From contig JAVHVN010000096.1 in the NCBI GenBank assembly GCA_032160545.1, positions 1 to 19,240 of the forward strand: DNA of 19,240 bases, in the 5' to 3' direction. Each line of letters starts with the position of its first letter. Position 1 is the stretch's first letter. The translations under genes and the position numbers were made by a program. Under the pieces are notes generated by a model. It saw nothing but the letters and a program-made list of their open reading frames with translations, searched no databases and was not told the origin of the DNA. Shown here piece by piece: positions 1 to 8,800 of this stretch. Source of the DNA: DATGFB01 sp032160545 (GTDB lineage Bacteria > Actinomycetota > Actinomycetes > Mycobacteriales > Jatrophihabitantaceae).

Positions 1-1757
1 TGTTCGGGCTGCGCGTCGATGCCGGCTTCCTTGCGCTGCTCCGGCGTGATCGGGGCCGGTGCCCCGGTCAGTGGGTCGTAGCCGCCGCCGGTCTTCGGGA
101 ACGCGATCACGTCGCGGATCGAGTCGCTGCCCGTCAGCAGCGCGCAGATTCGGTCCCAGCCGAACGCGATGCCGCCGTGCGGCGGTGCGCCGAAGCTGAA
201 CGCGTCGAGCAGGAAGCCGAACTTGCTCCGTGCCTCGTCCTCACCGAGGCCCATGACCTTGAAGACGCGCTCCTGCACGTCGCGGCGGTGGATACGGATC
301 GACCCGCCGCCGATCTCGTTGCCGTTGCAGACGATGTCGTAGGCATAGGCGAGCGCGTGGCCCGGATCGGTGTCGAAGGTGTTTATCGATTCGGGCTTCG
401 GTGACGTGAAGGCGTGGTGCACCGCGGTCCAGGCTCCGTGGCCGACGGCGACGTCACCGGCGGCCTCGGCCTCGCTGGTCGGCTCGAACAGGGGCGCGTC
501 GACGATCCACACGAATGCCCACCGCGACTCGTCGATCAGGCCCAGCCGCCGCCCGACCTCCTGGCGCACGGCTCCCAACAGGGCGCTCGAGGAGTTGACC
601 GGGCCTGCGGCGAAGAAGACGCAATCACCCGGCTTCGCGCCGACGTGCGCCGCGAGGCCCGTGCGCTCCCCGTCGGAGAGGTTCTTGGCGACTGGTCCCC
701 CGAGCTCGCCGTCCTCGCCGATCAGGACGTAGGCGAGTCCCTTGCCGCCGCGTTGCTTGGCCCAGTCCTGCCACGCGTCGAGCTGCTTGCGCGGCTGGGA
801 TGCACCGCCGGCCATGACCACCGCCGCGACGTACGGGGCCTGGAAGACTCGAAACGGCGTGTTCTTGAAGAAGTCGGTGCACTCGACGAGCTCGAGGTCC
901 ACCCGCAGGTCGGGCTTGTCCGAGCCGAACCGGCGCATCGCCTCGGCGTAGGTCATCCGGGCGATGGGCGTGCTGATCTCGTGCCCGATCAGGCGCCACA
1001 GCGCGACCAGGACGTCCTCGGCGAGCGCGATCACATCGTCCTGCTCGACGAAGCTCATCTCGATGTCGAGCTGCGTGAATTCGGGCTGGCGGTCGGCGCG
1101 GAAATCCTCGTCGCGGTAGCAGCGCGCGATCTGGAAGTAGCGCTCCATGCCGGCCACCATCAGCAGCTGCTTGAACAGCTGCGGCGACTGCGGCAGCGCG
1201 TACCAGCTGCCCGGCCGCAACCGCGCCGGGACCAGGAAGTCGCGGGCCCCCTCTGGCGTCGAACGCGTCAGCGTCGGCGTCTCGATCTCGACGAAGTCCT
1301 TGTCGAGCAGCACGTCGCGCGCCGCCCGGTTGACCCTGCTGCGCAGCCGGATCGCGGCACCCGACTGCGGCCGGCGCAGGTCGAGGTAGCGGTATTTCAA
1401 CCGCGCCTCCTCGCCGACCTCGCTGTGCTCGTCGACCTGGAACGGCAGTGGCGCCGCCTCGTTGAGGATGCGCAGCTCGGACGCGGCGACCTCGATCTCG
1501 CCGGTCGGGATCGCCGCGTTGACGTTGCCCTCGGGGCGCAGCCGCACCTCGCCGGTGACCGCCACGACCCACTCGTTACGCAGGTCGTGGGCGACATCAG
1601 CCTCGCGCAGCACCACCTGCGCGTGGCCGCTCGCGTCACGCAGGTCGATGAAGGTCACGCCGCCGTGGTCGCGCCGGGTGGCCACCCAACCGGCGAGGGT
1701 GACAGTCGATCCGGCGTCGGACGCTCGCAGCGTGCCGGCTTCGTGGGTGCGTATCAC
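1..1757 (-). CDS. aspS: Aspartyl-tRNA synthetase, likely non-discriminating (3' end cut off)
   Basis: Class II aminoacyl-tRNA synthetase that charges tRNA-Asp in the cytoplasm. 585 codons are present and the frame leaves the left edge after a C-terminal stretch typical of actinobacterial AspRS (APAPITPEQRKEAGIDAQPE), so only a few residues should be missing. Visible parts: N-terminal OB-fold anticodon-binding domain (about residues 1-105), motif 1 near FVEIETPTLTRSTPEGARD, motif 2 RCYRDEDFRADRQPEFTQLD from about residue 212, a GAD-type insertion domain, and motif 3 GIAFGWDR at residues 529-536. Residue 31 is His in RRDHGG. This is the residue of non-discriminating AspRS, which also makes Asp-tRNA(Asn) for GatCAB; E. 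coli-type discriminating enzymes have Leu there. The GTG start overlaps the hisS stop in a GTGA tetranucleotide, so translation is probably coupled. The family call is very secure; dual specificity is inferred from one residue. Confidence 0.97.
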   Translation of the reverse strand, partial: MIRTHEAGTLRASDAGSTVTLAGWVATRRDHGGVTFIDLRDASGHAQVVLREADVAHDLRNEWVVAVTGEVRLRPEGNVNAAIPTGEIEVAASELRILNEAAPLPFQVDEHSEVGEEARLKYRYLDLRRPQSGAAIRLRSRVNRAARDVLLDKDFVEIETPTLTRSTPEGARDFLVPARLRPGSWYALPQSPQLFKQLLMVAGMERYFQIARCYRDEDFRADRQPEFTQLDIEMSFVEQDDVIALAEDVLVALWRLIGHEISTPIARMTYAEAMRRFGSDKPDLRVDLELVECTDFFKNTPFRVFQAPYVAAVVMAGGASQPRKQLDAWQDWAKQRGGKGLAYVLIGEDGELGGPVAKNLSDGERTGLAAHVGAKPGDCVFFAAGPVNSSSALLGAVRQEVGRRLGLIDESRWAFVWIVDAPLFEPTSEAEAAGDVAVGHGAWTAVHHAFTSPKPESINTFDTDPGHALAYAYDIVCNGNEIGGGSIRIHRRDVQERVFKVMGLGEDEARSKFGFLLDAFSFGAPPHGGIAFGWDRICALLTGSDSIRDVIAFPKTGGGYDPLTGAPAPITPEQRKEAGIDAQPE

Positions 1758-3109
1758 TGGTCTGCTTCCTTGACGACGACCTGGGGAGTGGCGTCCGGCG
1801 CGGGGGGCAGCCAGGACGCGGCATCGGCCGCCACCTGCTCGCCACTGCGGATGTCCTTGACCTCGTCAGGCGCCCCGTCCGCGCCGGGGAACCAGACGAA
1901 GGGGATCCCCCGCCGCTCGGCGTAACGGATCTGCTTGCCGAACTTCTGCGGCGCCGGGGCGACCTCGGCGGCGATGCGCCGGGCCCGCAACTGCTGCGCC
2001 ACCGCGTCGCACCGCGCGCGGTCCTGCTCGGCGGGCAGGGCGACGAGCACCGCGGACGGAACGGCGCGCGACCCGCTCAGCACGCCATGCTGGAACAGCG
2101 GGACGAGCAGCCTGGTGACACCGAGGGAGATCCCGACGCCCGGGTAGGTGACCCGGCCGTCGCTGGCGAGCGAGTCGTACCGCCCGCCCGAGCAGATGGA
2201 ACCGAGCGCCTCGAAGCCCGCCATCCGGGTCTCGAACACCGTGCCCGTGTAGTAGTCGAGCCCGCGCGCGATGCGCAGGTCGGCCTCGACGTGGACCCGC
2301 TCGGACGCGAAGCCGGCACACCCGTCGATGACGGCTGCGAGCTCCGCCAGTCCCTCGTCGAGCAGCGGGTGCGAGACGCCCAGTGCACGCACTCCCGTCA
2401 CGAACGAGCTGTCGGACGAACGGATCTCGGCCAGGCGCAGGCACAGGTCGGCCTGCTCACCGGTCAGTCCGGCATCGTTGACGAGCTGCTCGCGCACCAT
2501 GCCGGCAGGCGCCTTGTCCAGCCGGTCGACGGCTCGCATGACCGCGGGGACGTCCGGTGCGCCGAGCCCGAGGCAGAACCCCTCGACCAGCTTGCGGTTG
2601 TTCACCTGCAGGCGCAGGGGCGGCAGGAACTCGAGTGCCGACAGTGCCTCGGCCATCACCCTGGCGACTTCGACGTCGTGGTGGAACGGCAGCACATCCC
2701 GCGCGACGACGTCGATGTCGGCCTGTGTGAACTCGCGGTAGCGCCCGACCTGCGGCCGCTCGCCACGCCAGACCTTCTGGATCTGGTAGCGGCGGAACGG
2801 GAACTCGAGGTGCCCGGCGTTCTCGAGGACGTAGCGCGCGAAGGGCACGGTCAGGTCGAAGTGCAGGCCCAGCCCGCTGTGCGCGGCCGGATCACCGTCC
2901 GCATCGTCGGCCTGCAACCGGCGCAGGACGTAGACCTCCTTGTCGATCTCGCCCTTGCGCAGCAGCGACTCGAGCGGCTCGGCGGCCCGCGTCTCGACGT
3001 TGGCGAAACCGTGCAGCTCGAAGACCTCGCGCACGCGGTCCAGGACCGCGACCTCGACGACCCGTTGTGCGGGCAGCAGCTCGGGGAAGCCCGACAGTGA
3101 CGCGGTCAT
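1754..3109 (-). CDS. hisS: Histidyl-tRNA synthetase (archaeal/eukaryal-like type)
   Basis: Class II synthetase that charges tRNA-His; 451 aa. Visible motifs: motif 2 VWRGERPQVGRYREFTQADI (113-132), HisA motif RGLDYYTGTVFE (282-293), HisB motif SGGRYD (307-312), motif 3 GVGISLGVTRL (324-334), and a C-terminal anticodon-binding domain (about 350-440, with KFGKQIRYAERRGIPFVW). The histidine-pocket segment reads HFDLTVPFARY (83-93). That is the form seen in archaeal/eukaryal-type HisRS, where the common bacterial enzyme has LRPEGTA. The family is certain; the subtype is judged from memory of family motifs. The ATG start directly abuts the TGA of the upstream hydrolase, and AAGG lies a few bases upstream inside that gene as a ribosome site. 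Its own stop overlaps the aspS start. A hydrolase-hisS-aspS order is also known in mycobacteria. Confidence 0.97.
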   Translation of the reverse strand: MTASLSGFPELLPAQRVVEVAVLDRVREVFELHGFANVETRAAEPLESLLRKGEIDKEVYVLRRLQADDADGDPAAHSGLGLHFDLTVPFARYVLENAGHLEFPFRRYQIQKVWRGERPQVGRYREFTQADIDVVARDVLPFHHDVEVARVMAEALSALEFLPPLRLQVNNRKLVEGFCLGLGAPDVPAVMRAVDRLDKAPAGMVREQLVNDAGLTGEQADLCLRLAEIRSSDSSFVTGVRALGVSHPLLDEGLAELAAVIDGCAGFASERVHVEADLRIARGLDYYTGTVFETRMAGFEALGSICSGGRYDSLASDGRVTYPGVGISLGVTRLLVPLFQHGVLSGSRAVPSAVLVALPAEQDRARCDAVAQQLRARRIAAEVAPAPQKFGKQIRYAERRGIPFVWFPGADGAPDEVKDIRSGEQVAADAASWLPPAPDATPQVVVKEADQ

Positions 3110-3823
3110 TCACAGACCTTGCAGGAACGGGTTGGTACGCCGCTCGCGCTCGATCGTGGTGGACGGGCCGTGCCCGGGGTGCACGACTGTGCCGTCGTCC
3201 ATCGGCAGGATCACATCGCGCAGGGAGGCCTCCATCTGCGCCATGGATCCGCCGGGCAGATCGACGCGCCCGATCGAGCCGGCGAACAGCACGTCGCCGG
3301 CGAACAGGACCGCCTCGGCACCGTAGGCACCGGCGGCGCCCTCGGCGCCCTCGGCGCCCTCGGCGCCCTCGGCGCCCTCGGCAAGGCCGAAGACGACCGA
3401 GCCGGCCGAGTGCCCGGGCGCGTGCCGCACCGCGAAGTCCAGTCCGGCGATCGAGATCTTCTCGCCGTCGACCAGGTCGCGGACGTCGTCGGGCTCAGCG
3501 AACGTGAGCGACCCGAAAAGCGGCGTACCTCGCGGTGCACCGACCCCGCTCCACGGGTCGGCGAGCTGCGGCCGGTCGGCCGGGTGCACGTACGCCGGGA
3601 CCCCGCGCGCCTGGCAGACCGGCAGCACGGAGAACGTGTGGTCGAAGTGCCCGTGCGTGAGCAGGACGGCGACCGGATGCAGCGCGTTGTCGGTGATCAC
3701 CTCGTCGAGGCGGGCGGTGACACCGATTCCGGGGTCGATCACGACGCACTGCTCGCCGGCACCGGGCGCGACGACCCAGCAGTTCGTGGCGGTGACGTCC
3801 GACGGGAATCCCGCAATGAACAC
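3110..3823 (-). CDS. MBL-fold metallo-hydrolase (glyoxalase II-like)
   Basis: Metallo-beta-lactamase-fold hydrolase of 237 aa, in the family that includes hydroxyacylglutathione hydrolases (glyoxalase II) and Rv2581c, the hisS neighbour in M. tuberculosis. The metal-binding set is complete: THGHFDH at 56-62, H138 in HAPGHSAG, D177 in FAGDVLF, and H218 in HPGHG, so it should be an active two-metal enzyme. The substrate is unknown; glutathione is not the usual actinobacterial thiol, so a mycothiol or other thioester is a guess. I chose the GTG at 3823 because AGGAG lies 9 nt upstream and the protein then begins FIAGFPSDVTATNCW, as in homologues. An in-frame ATG at 3904 would add 27 unconserved residues. 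Residues 148-162 are five perfect Ala-Glu-Gly repeats inside a Gly/Ala loop. First gene of the hisS-aspS operon. Confidence 0.93.
   Translation of the reverse strand: MFIAGFPSDVTATNCWVVAPGAGEQCVVIDPGIGVTARLDEVITDNALHPVAVLLTHGHFDHTFSVLPVCQARGVPAYVHPADRPQLADPWSGVGAPRGTPLFGSLTFAEPDDVRDLVDGEKISIAGLDFAVRHAPGHSAGSVVFGLAEGAEGAEGAEGAEGAAGAYGAEAVLFAGDVLFAGSIGRVDLPGGSMAQMEASLRDVILPMDDGTVVHPGHGPSTTIERERRTNPFLQGL
3335..3379 (-). repeat. 9-bp tandem repeat x5 inside the MBL hydrolase gene
   Basis: Five perfect consecutive copies of GGCGCCCTC (plus strand), followed by a partial GGC. The unit is a multiple of three, so copy-number change keeps the reading frame. On the coding strand it encodes (Ala-Glu-Gly)5, lying between the HAPGHSAGSVVF strand and the FAGDVLF metal-ligand strand. 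Confidence 0.95.
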
Positions 3824-3888
3824 GGTCGGGCACTCCTGAGGTCGGGACGCGCACGGCTGAGGGCGGATCGAACGGTCGGTGAAGTCCC

Positions 3889-3894
3889 AGCCTA
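3889..3894 (-). promoter_or_regulatory. Possible -10 element for the MBL-hisS-aspS operon
   Basis: TAGGCT on the minus strand fits the actinobacterial TANNNT -10 consensus and lies about 66 bases before the GTG start of the hydrolase. No convincing -35 is seen at 16-19 bases. The divergent gap 3824-4031 must hold promoters for both directions. Tentative. Confidence 0.3.
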
Positions 3895-3956
3895 CCGAGC
3901 GCATCGGCGGGTCTTCGCGCTGCGGGGCGCCCGCCCGCCCGGCGGCCAGGGCTTAC

Positions 3957-3987
3957 TTGGCCAGTTCCGAGGCGGCTTTCGTACACT
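3957..3987 (+). promoter_or_regulatory. Possible promoter for the FKBP-cyclophilin pair
   Basis: TACACT at 3982-3987 fits a TANNNT -10 element; TTGGCC at 3957-3962 is a weak -35 at 19-bp spacing. A start near 3994 would give a leader of about 38 nt before the GTG at 4032, with GGAGG at 4017-4021. Assigned by pattern only. Confidence 0.3.
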
Positions 3988-4031
3988 TCGCCGCGACCGC
4001 CCTGGAAAACTCAGCTGGAGGACCGTTCCCC

Positions 4032-4745
4032 GTGCCGACGAGCAAGCAACGCAGAGAAGCCGCCCGGCGCCACCTCGAGCGTCAGTTGCAGCGCCGCCAG
4101 GAGCGGGAGCTGGCCCGCAAGCGGTTCACCCTGATCGCCTCGATCGTCGGCACCGTGGTGCTGATCGCCGTCATCGTCATCGTGATCTCGGTGGCCACCG
4201 GCGGCAAGAGCAACAAGTCCACCGCCGCGGGCACCCCGACCGCGTCGACGCCCGCGTCGACGGCGTCACCGACGCCCTCGCCCACCCCCTCGACGTCCTA
4301 CCCCGCGGCGACCGGGGCCGCGGTGAGCTTCCAGGGCGTGACCGTCAAGGGCGCGACCGACCTGAAGGGCAAGCCCACGGTCACCTCGAAGTCCTCGATT
4401 ACGCCGACGAAACTCGAATATAAGGACCTCGTGGTGGGCAAGGGCGCCGCGGCGTCGGACACCGCCACGGTCACCGTGCAGTACATCGGCCTGCTGTACA
4501 AGGACGGCACGAAGTTCGATTCGTCGTGGGACCGCGGCCAGCCCGCGCAGTTCTCGCTCAGCCAGGTGGTGAAGGGCTTCACGTACGGCATCGGCGGCAC
4601 GACGGGTGTCCCGCCGATGAAGGCGGGCGGCCGGCGGATCATCATCATGCCGTCGAGCCTCGGCTACGGAGCCCAGGCCAACGGCGCCATCCCGGCGAAT
4701 TCTCCGCTGGTCTTCGTCGTCGACCTGACCAACGTCGCCGCCTGA
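4032..4745 (+). CDS. Membrane-anchored FKBP-type peptidyl-prolyl cis-trans isomerase
   Basis: 237 aa. A basic, Arg/Gln-rich cytoplasmic segment (1-31) is followed by one membrane helix (about 32-56), a Thr/Ser/Pro/Ala-rich linker (about 60-95) and an FKBP domain (about 127-237). FKBP hallmarks are VQYIGLLYKDGTKFDSS, the GGRRIIIMPSSLGYG strand and loop, and the closing IPANSPLVFVVDL. Topology predicts an uncleaved N-in anchor with the isomerase outside the membrane, where it would help fold exported proteins. The GTG at 4032 was chosen because GGAGG sits 10 nt upstream and because residue 1 then lines up with the start of the downstream cyclophilin. An in-frame ATG at 3879 lies in promoter-like, unconserved sequence. 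The stop is 3 bases before the cyclophilin start, so the two are co-transcribed. Residues 1-50 match those of the cyclophilin at 28 of 50 positions without gaps. Confidence 0.93.
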   Translation: MPTSKQRREAARRHLERQLQRRQERELARKRFTLIASIVGTVVLIAVIVIVISVATGGKSNKSTAAGTPTASTPASTASPTPSPTPSTSYPAATGAAVSFQGVTVKGATDLKGKPTVTSKSSITPTKLEYKDLVVGKGAAASDTATVTVQYIGLLYKDGTKFDSSWDRGQPAQFSLSQVVKGFTYGIGGTTGVPPMKAGGRRIIIMPSSLGYGAQANGAIPANSPLVFVVDLTNVAA

Positions 4746-4748
4746 CCC

Positions 4749-5519
4749 GTGGCCACCGAGAAGCAGCGCAGTGAGGCGGCGCGGCGCCAGCTCAAGCGCC
4801 AGCTCGAACGCCGCAAGCAGCAGGACGACCGCGGGCGCCGGACGACCCTGGTGATCTCGATCGTCGGGACGATCGTGATCGCCGCGGTGATCGCGGTCTT
4901 CGTCGTCGCCACTTCCGGAGACGGCTCGACGCCGACCGCCGCGGCAAGTGGGACCGCCGGCGCGGGCGGCGACTGCACGTTCACCCCCGGCGGCACCGCC
5001 AGCAAGACCGTCAACCTGCCCCCCGCCAGCGTCCCGAGGACCGGAACCGTCGCGGTCACCGTGCGGACGAATCGCGGGAACATGACCTTCACGCTCGACC
5101 GCGCGAAGACGCCGTGCACGGTCGCGAGCTTCGTGTCGCTGGTCCAGCAGAAGTACTACGACAACTCTGCGTGCCACCGGCTCACCACGCAGGGCATCTT
5201 CGTGCTTCAGTGCGGCGACCCGACCGGCTCGGGTACCGGTGGCCCGGGCTACACGATCCCCGACGAGCTCACCGGCAGCGAGAAGTACACCCGCGGCGTG
5301 CTGGCCATGGCGAACACCGGGCAGCCGGACACCGGCGGCAGCCAGTTCTTCATCGTGTACAAGGACACCTCGCTCCCGGCCCAGTACACGGTGTTCGGCA
5401 CGGTGACCGCGGGGCTCGGTGTGGTGGACGAGGTCGCTGCGAAGGGTGTCTCCGGCGGGGGCGGCGACGGGAAACCCGCTCTGGCGGTGCAACTCACCGG
5501 CCTGACCGTGACGCCCTGA
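4749..5519 (+). CDS. Membrane-anchored cyclophilin-type peptidyl-prolyl cis-trans isomerase
   Basis: 256 aa. Basic cytoplasmic N-terminus (1-31), one membrane helix (about 32-54), Gly/Ala/Ser linker, then a cyclophilin domain (about 97-255). The catalytic Arg is in CHRLTTQGIF (R144). The FVLQCGDPTGSGTGGPGYTI loop and the GVLAMANTGQPDTGGSQFFI core (183-202) are also typical. The isomerase should face outward. It corresponds to the anchored cyclophilin beside rel in mycobacteria (Rv2582, called PpiB), although that name also covers soluble proteins, so no symbol is given. GTG start, 3 bases after the FKBP stop; the helix-anchor module is homologous to that of the FKBP. It converges on rel with only 43 bases between stops, and no strong terminator hairpin is visible there. 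Confidence 0.94.
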   Translation: MATEKQRSEAARRQLKRQLERRKQQDDRGRRTTLVISIVGTIVIAAVIAVFVVATSGDGSTPTAAASGTAGAGGDCTFTPGGTASKTVNLPPASVPRTGTVAVTVRTNRGNMTFTLDRAKTPCTVASFVSLVQQKYYDNSACHRLTTQGIFVLQCGDPTGSGTGGPGYTIPDELTGSEKYTRGVLAMANTGQPDTGGSQFFIVYKDTSLPAQYTVFGTVTAGLGVVDEVAAKGVSGGGGDGKPALAVQLTGLTVTP

Positions 5520-5562
5520 CCCAGCCGGGCCGGCGCCGCAGGCCGTCGCGGAAGACTCGCGG

Positions 5563-8101
<2,539 letters not shown>

Positions 8102-8106
<5 letters not shown>

Positions 8107-8139
8107 CGCTGAATTCTCTGCTGAATTCTCTGCGGTGGC
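8102..8139 (-). promoter_or_regulatory. Hairpin with tandem-repeat loop over the rel GTG start
   Basis: Perfect 8-bp inverted repeat, GCCACCGC at 8102-8109 and GCGGTGGC at 8132-8139, with a 22-base loop. The GTG start at 8104-8106 lies inside one arm, so folded mRNA would occlude it. The loop consists almost entirely of a 12-bp tandem duplication. The structure is seen directly; any regulatory role is inference. Confidence 0.5.
8109..8132 (-). repeat. 12-bp tandem duplication at the rel 5' end
   Basis: Two perfect copies of CTGAATTCTCTG (plus strand), each carrying an EcoRI-type GAATTC. In the rel frame extended upstream, the repeat reads Ala-Glu-Asn-Ser twice, so the unit preserves that frame. 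Confidence 0.9.
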
Positions 8140-8198
8140 GGCGTCCCGGCGCGCGCCGGATCTCCCAGCCGGTGCGGCAGCGTCGGTCGTCAGCGGGA

Positions 8199-8205
8199 CT
8201 CCCTC
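8199..8205 (-). promoter_or_regulatory. Shine-Dalgarno-like site before a possible CTG start of rel
   Basis: GAGGGAG on the minus strand is 5 bases before CTG at 8193-8191, in frame with rel. The GTG at 8106 has only weak purine-rich sequence upstream. This decides between two starts and favours the longer protein, but CTG initiation is rare. Confidence 0.4.
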
Positions 8206-8223
8206 GATCAGGTTGCCCTGTCA

Positions 8224-8229
8224 AGTCTA
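8224..8229 (-). promoter_or_regulatory. Possible -10 element for rel
   Basis: TAGACT on the minus strand fits TANNNT; a weak CTGACC lies 19 bases upstream as a -35. Transcription from near 8217 would place GAGGGAG and the CTG at 8193 in a short leader, or leave about 110 nt before the GTG at 8106. It sits in the 136-base apt-rel gap. Confidence 0.3.
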
Positions 8230-8242
8230 CGGCGACCGCGAC

Positions 8243-8797
8243 TCAGACGGTCAGTAGCGCGTGCAACGGTGCGACGTCGCCCAGGGCGGCCCGCCCGCCG
8301 AGAAAACCGAGTTCGAGCAGCACGCCGATGCCCACGACCGTGCCGCCCGCTTCGGCCACGAGCTCGGCGGACGCCCGCAGGGTGCCGCCGGTGGCGAGGA
8401 CGTCGTCGACGAGCAGCACCCGCTTGCCGCTGAGGACCTCGACCGGGACCTCGATCTCGGCCGTCCCGTACTCGAGTGCGTAGCCACGGCGCACCGTCGG
8501 CGGGGGCAGCTTGCCGGCCTTGCGAACCGGGACCAGCCCGCACCCGAACTCGAGGGCCAGCGCCCCGGCGAGCAGGAAGCCGCGCGCCTCGACACCGGCG
8601 ACCACGTCAACGGGGGCAGTCGTTCCGGTGAAGACGGCGAGCGCCCGGACGGCCGCTGCGAACGCATGGCCGTCGGCGAGCAACGGGGTGATGTCCTTGA
8701 ACAGGACGCCCGGATTCGGGAAATCGGGTACGTCACGCAGCCGCGAGGCGATGAGTGCCGCGACCTGCGGCCCGGCGTCGCCGGTCTGCTGCGCCAT
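8243..8797 (-). CDS. apt: Adenine phosphoribosyltransferase
   Basis: Purine salvage enzyme converting adenine plus PRPP to AMP in the cytoplasm. 184 aa, normal for the family. Type I phosphoribosyltransferase fold: FPNPGVLFKDITPLL (26-40) near the N-terminus, GVEARGF (68-74), the flexible-loop region around VPVRKAGKLPPPTV (89-102), and the PRPP-binding motif VLLVDDVLATGGT (127-139). The ATG is 3 bases after the secF stop and has no good ribosome site of its own, so it is probably translated by coupling with secF. The secD-secF-apt-rel order is the classic actinobacterial arrangement. Confidence 0.96.
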   Translation of the reverse strand: MAQQTGDAGPQVAALIASRLRDVPDFPNPGVLFKDITPLLADGHAFAAAVRALAVFTGTTAPVDVVAGVEARGFLLAGALALEFGCGLVPVRKAGKLPPPTVRRGYALEYGTAEIEVPVEVLSGKRVLLVDDVLATGGTLRASAELVAEAGGTVVGIGVLLELGFLGGRAALGDVAPLHALLTV

Positions 8798-8800
8798 CGG

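Noticed and set aside
414..1925. Long plus-strand frame opposite aspS and the hisS end
   Set aside because: Antisense to two well-supported synthetase genes, no family motif, composition typical of a GC shadow frame.
2087..3100. Plus-strand frame of 337 codons opposite hisS
   Set aside because: Antisense shadow of hisS; no motif and no ribosome site.
3824..3904. Upstream ATG start (3904) for the MBL hydrolase
   Set aside because: The added residues are unconserved and overlap the likely promoter; the GTG at 3823 has AGGAG at good spacing and matches the family N-terminus.
3879..4031. Upstream ATG start (3879) for the FKBP protein
   Set aside because: It precedes the likely promoter; GGAGG lies 10 bases before the GTG at 4032 and the paralogous cyclophilin begins at the equivalent residue.
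4266..5492. Minus-strand frame opposite the two prolyl isomerases
   Set aside because: Antisense to two genes with clear domains; composition is Arg/Ala/Gly/His with no motif.
5520..5562. Possible bidirectional terminator between the cyclophilin and rel, around GCCGGGCCGGC (5524-5534)
   Set aside because: The palindrome has a one-base centre, so it folds poorly, and there is no T-run on either strand.
8219..8224. Perfect TTGACA on the minus strand in the rel leader, as a -35 box
   Set aside because: No TANNNT lies 16-19 bases downstream; the overlapping TAGACT at 8224-8229 is a more plausible -10.
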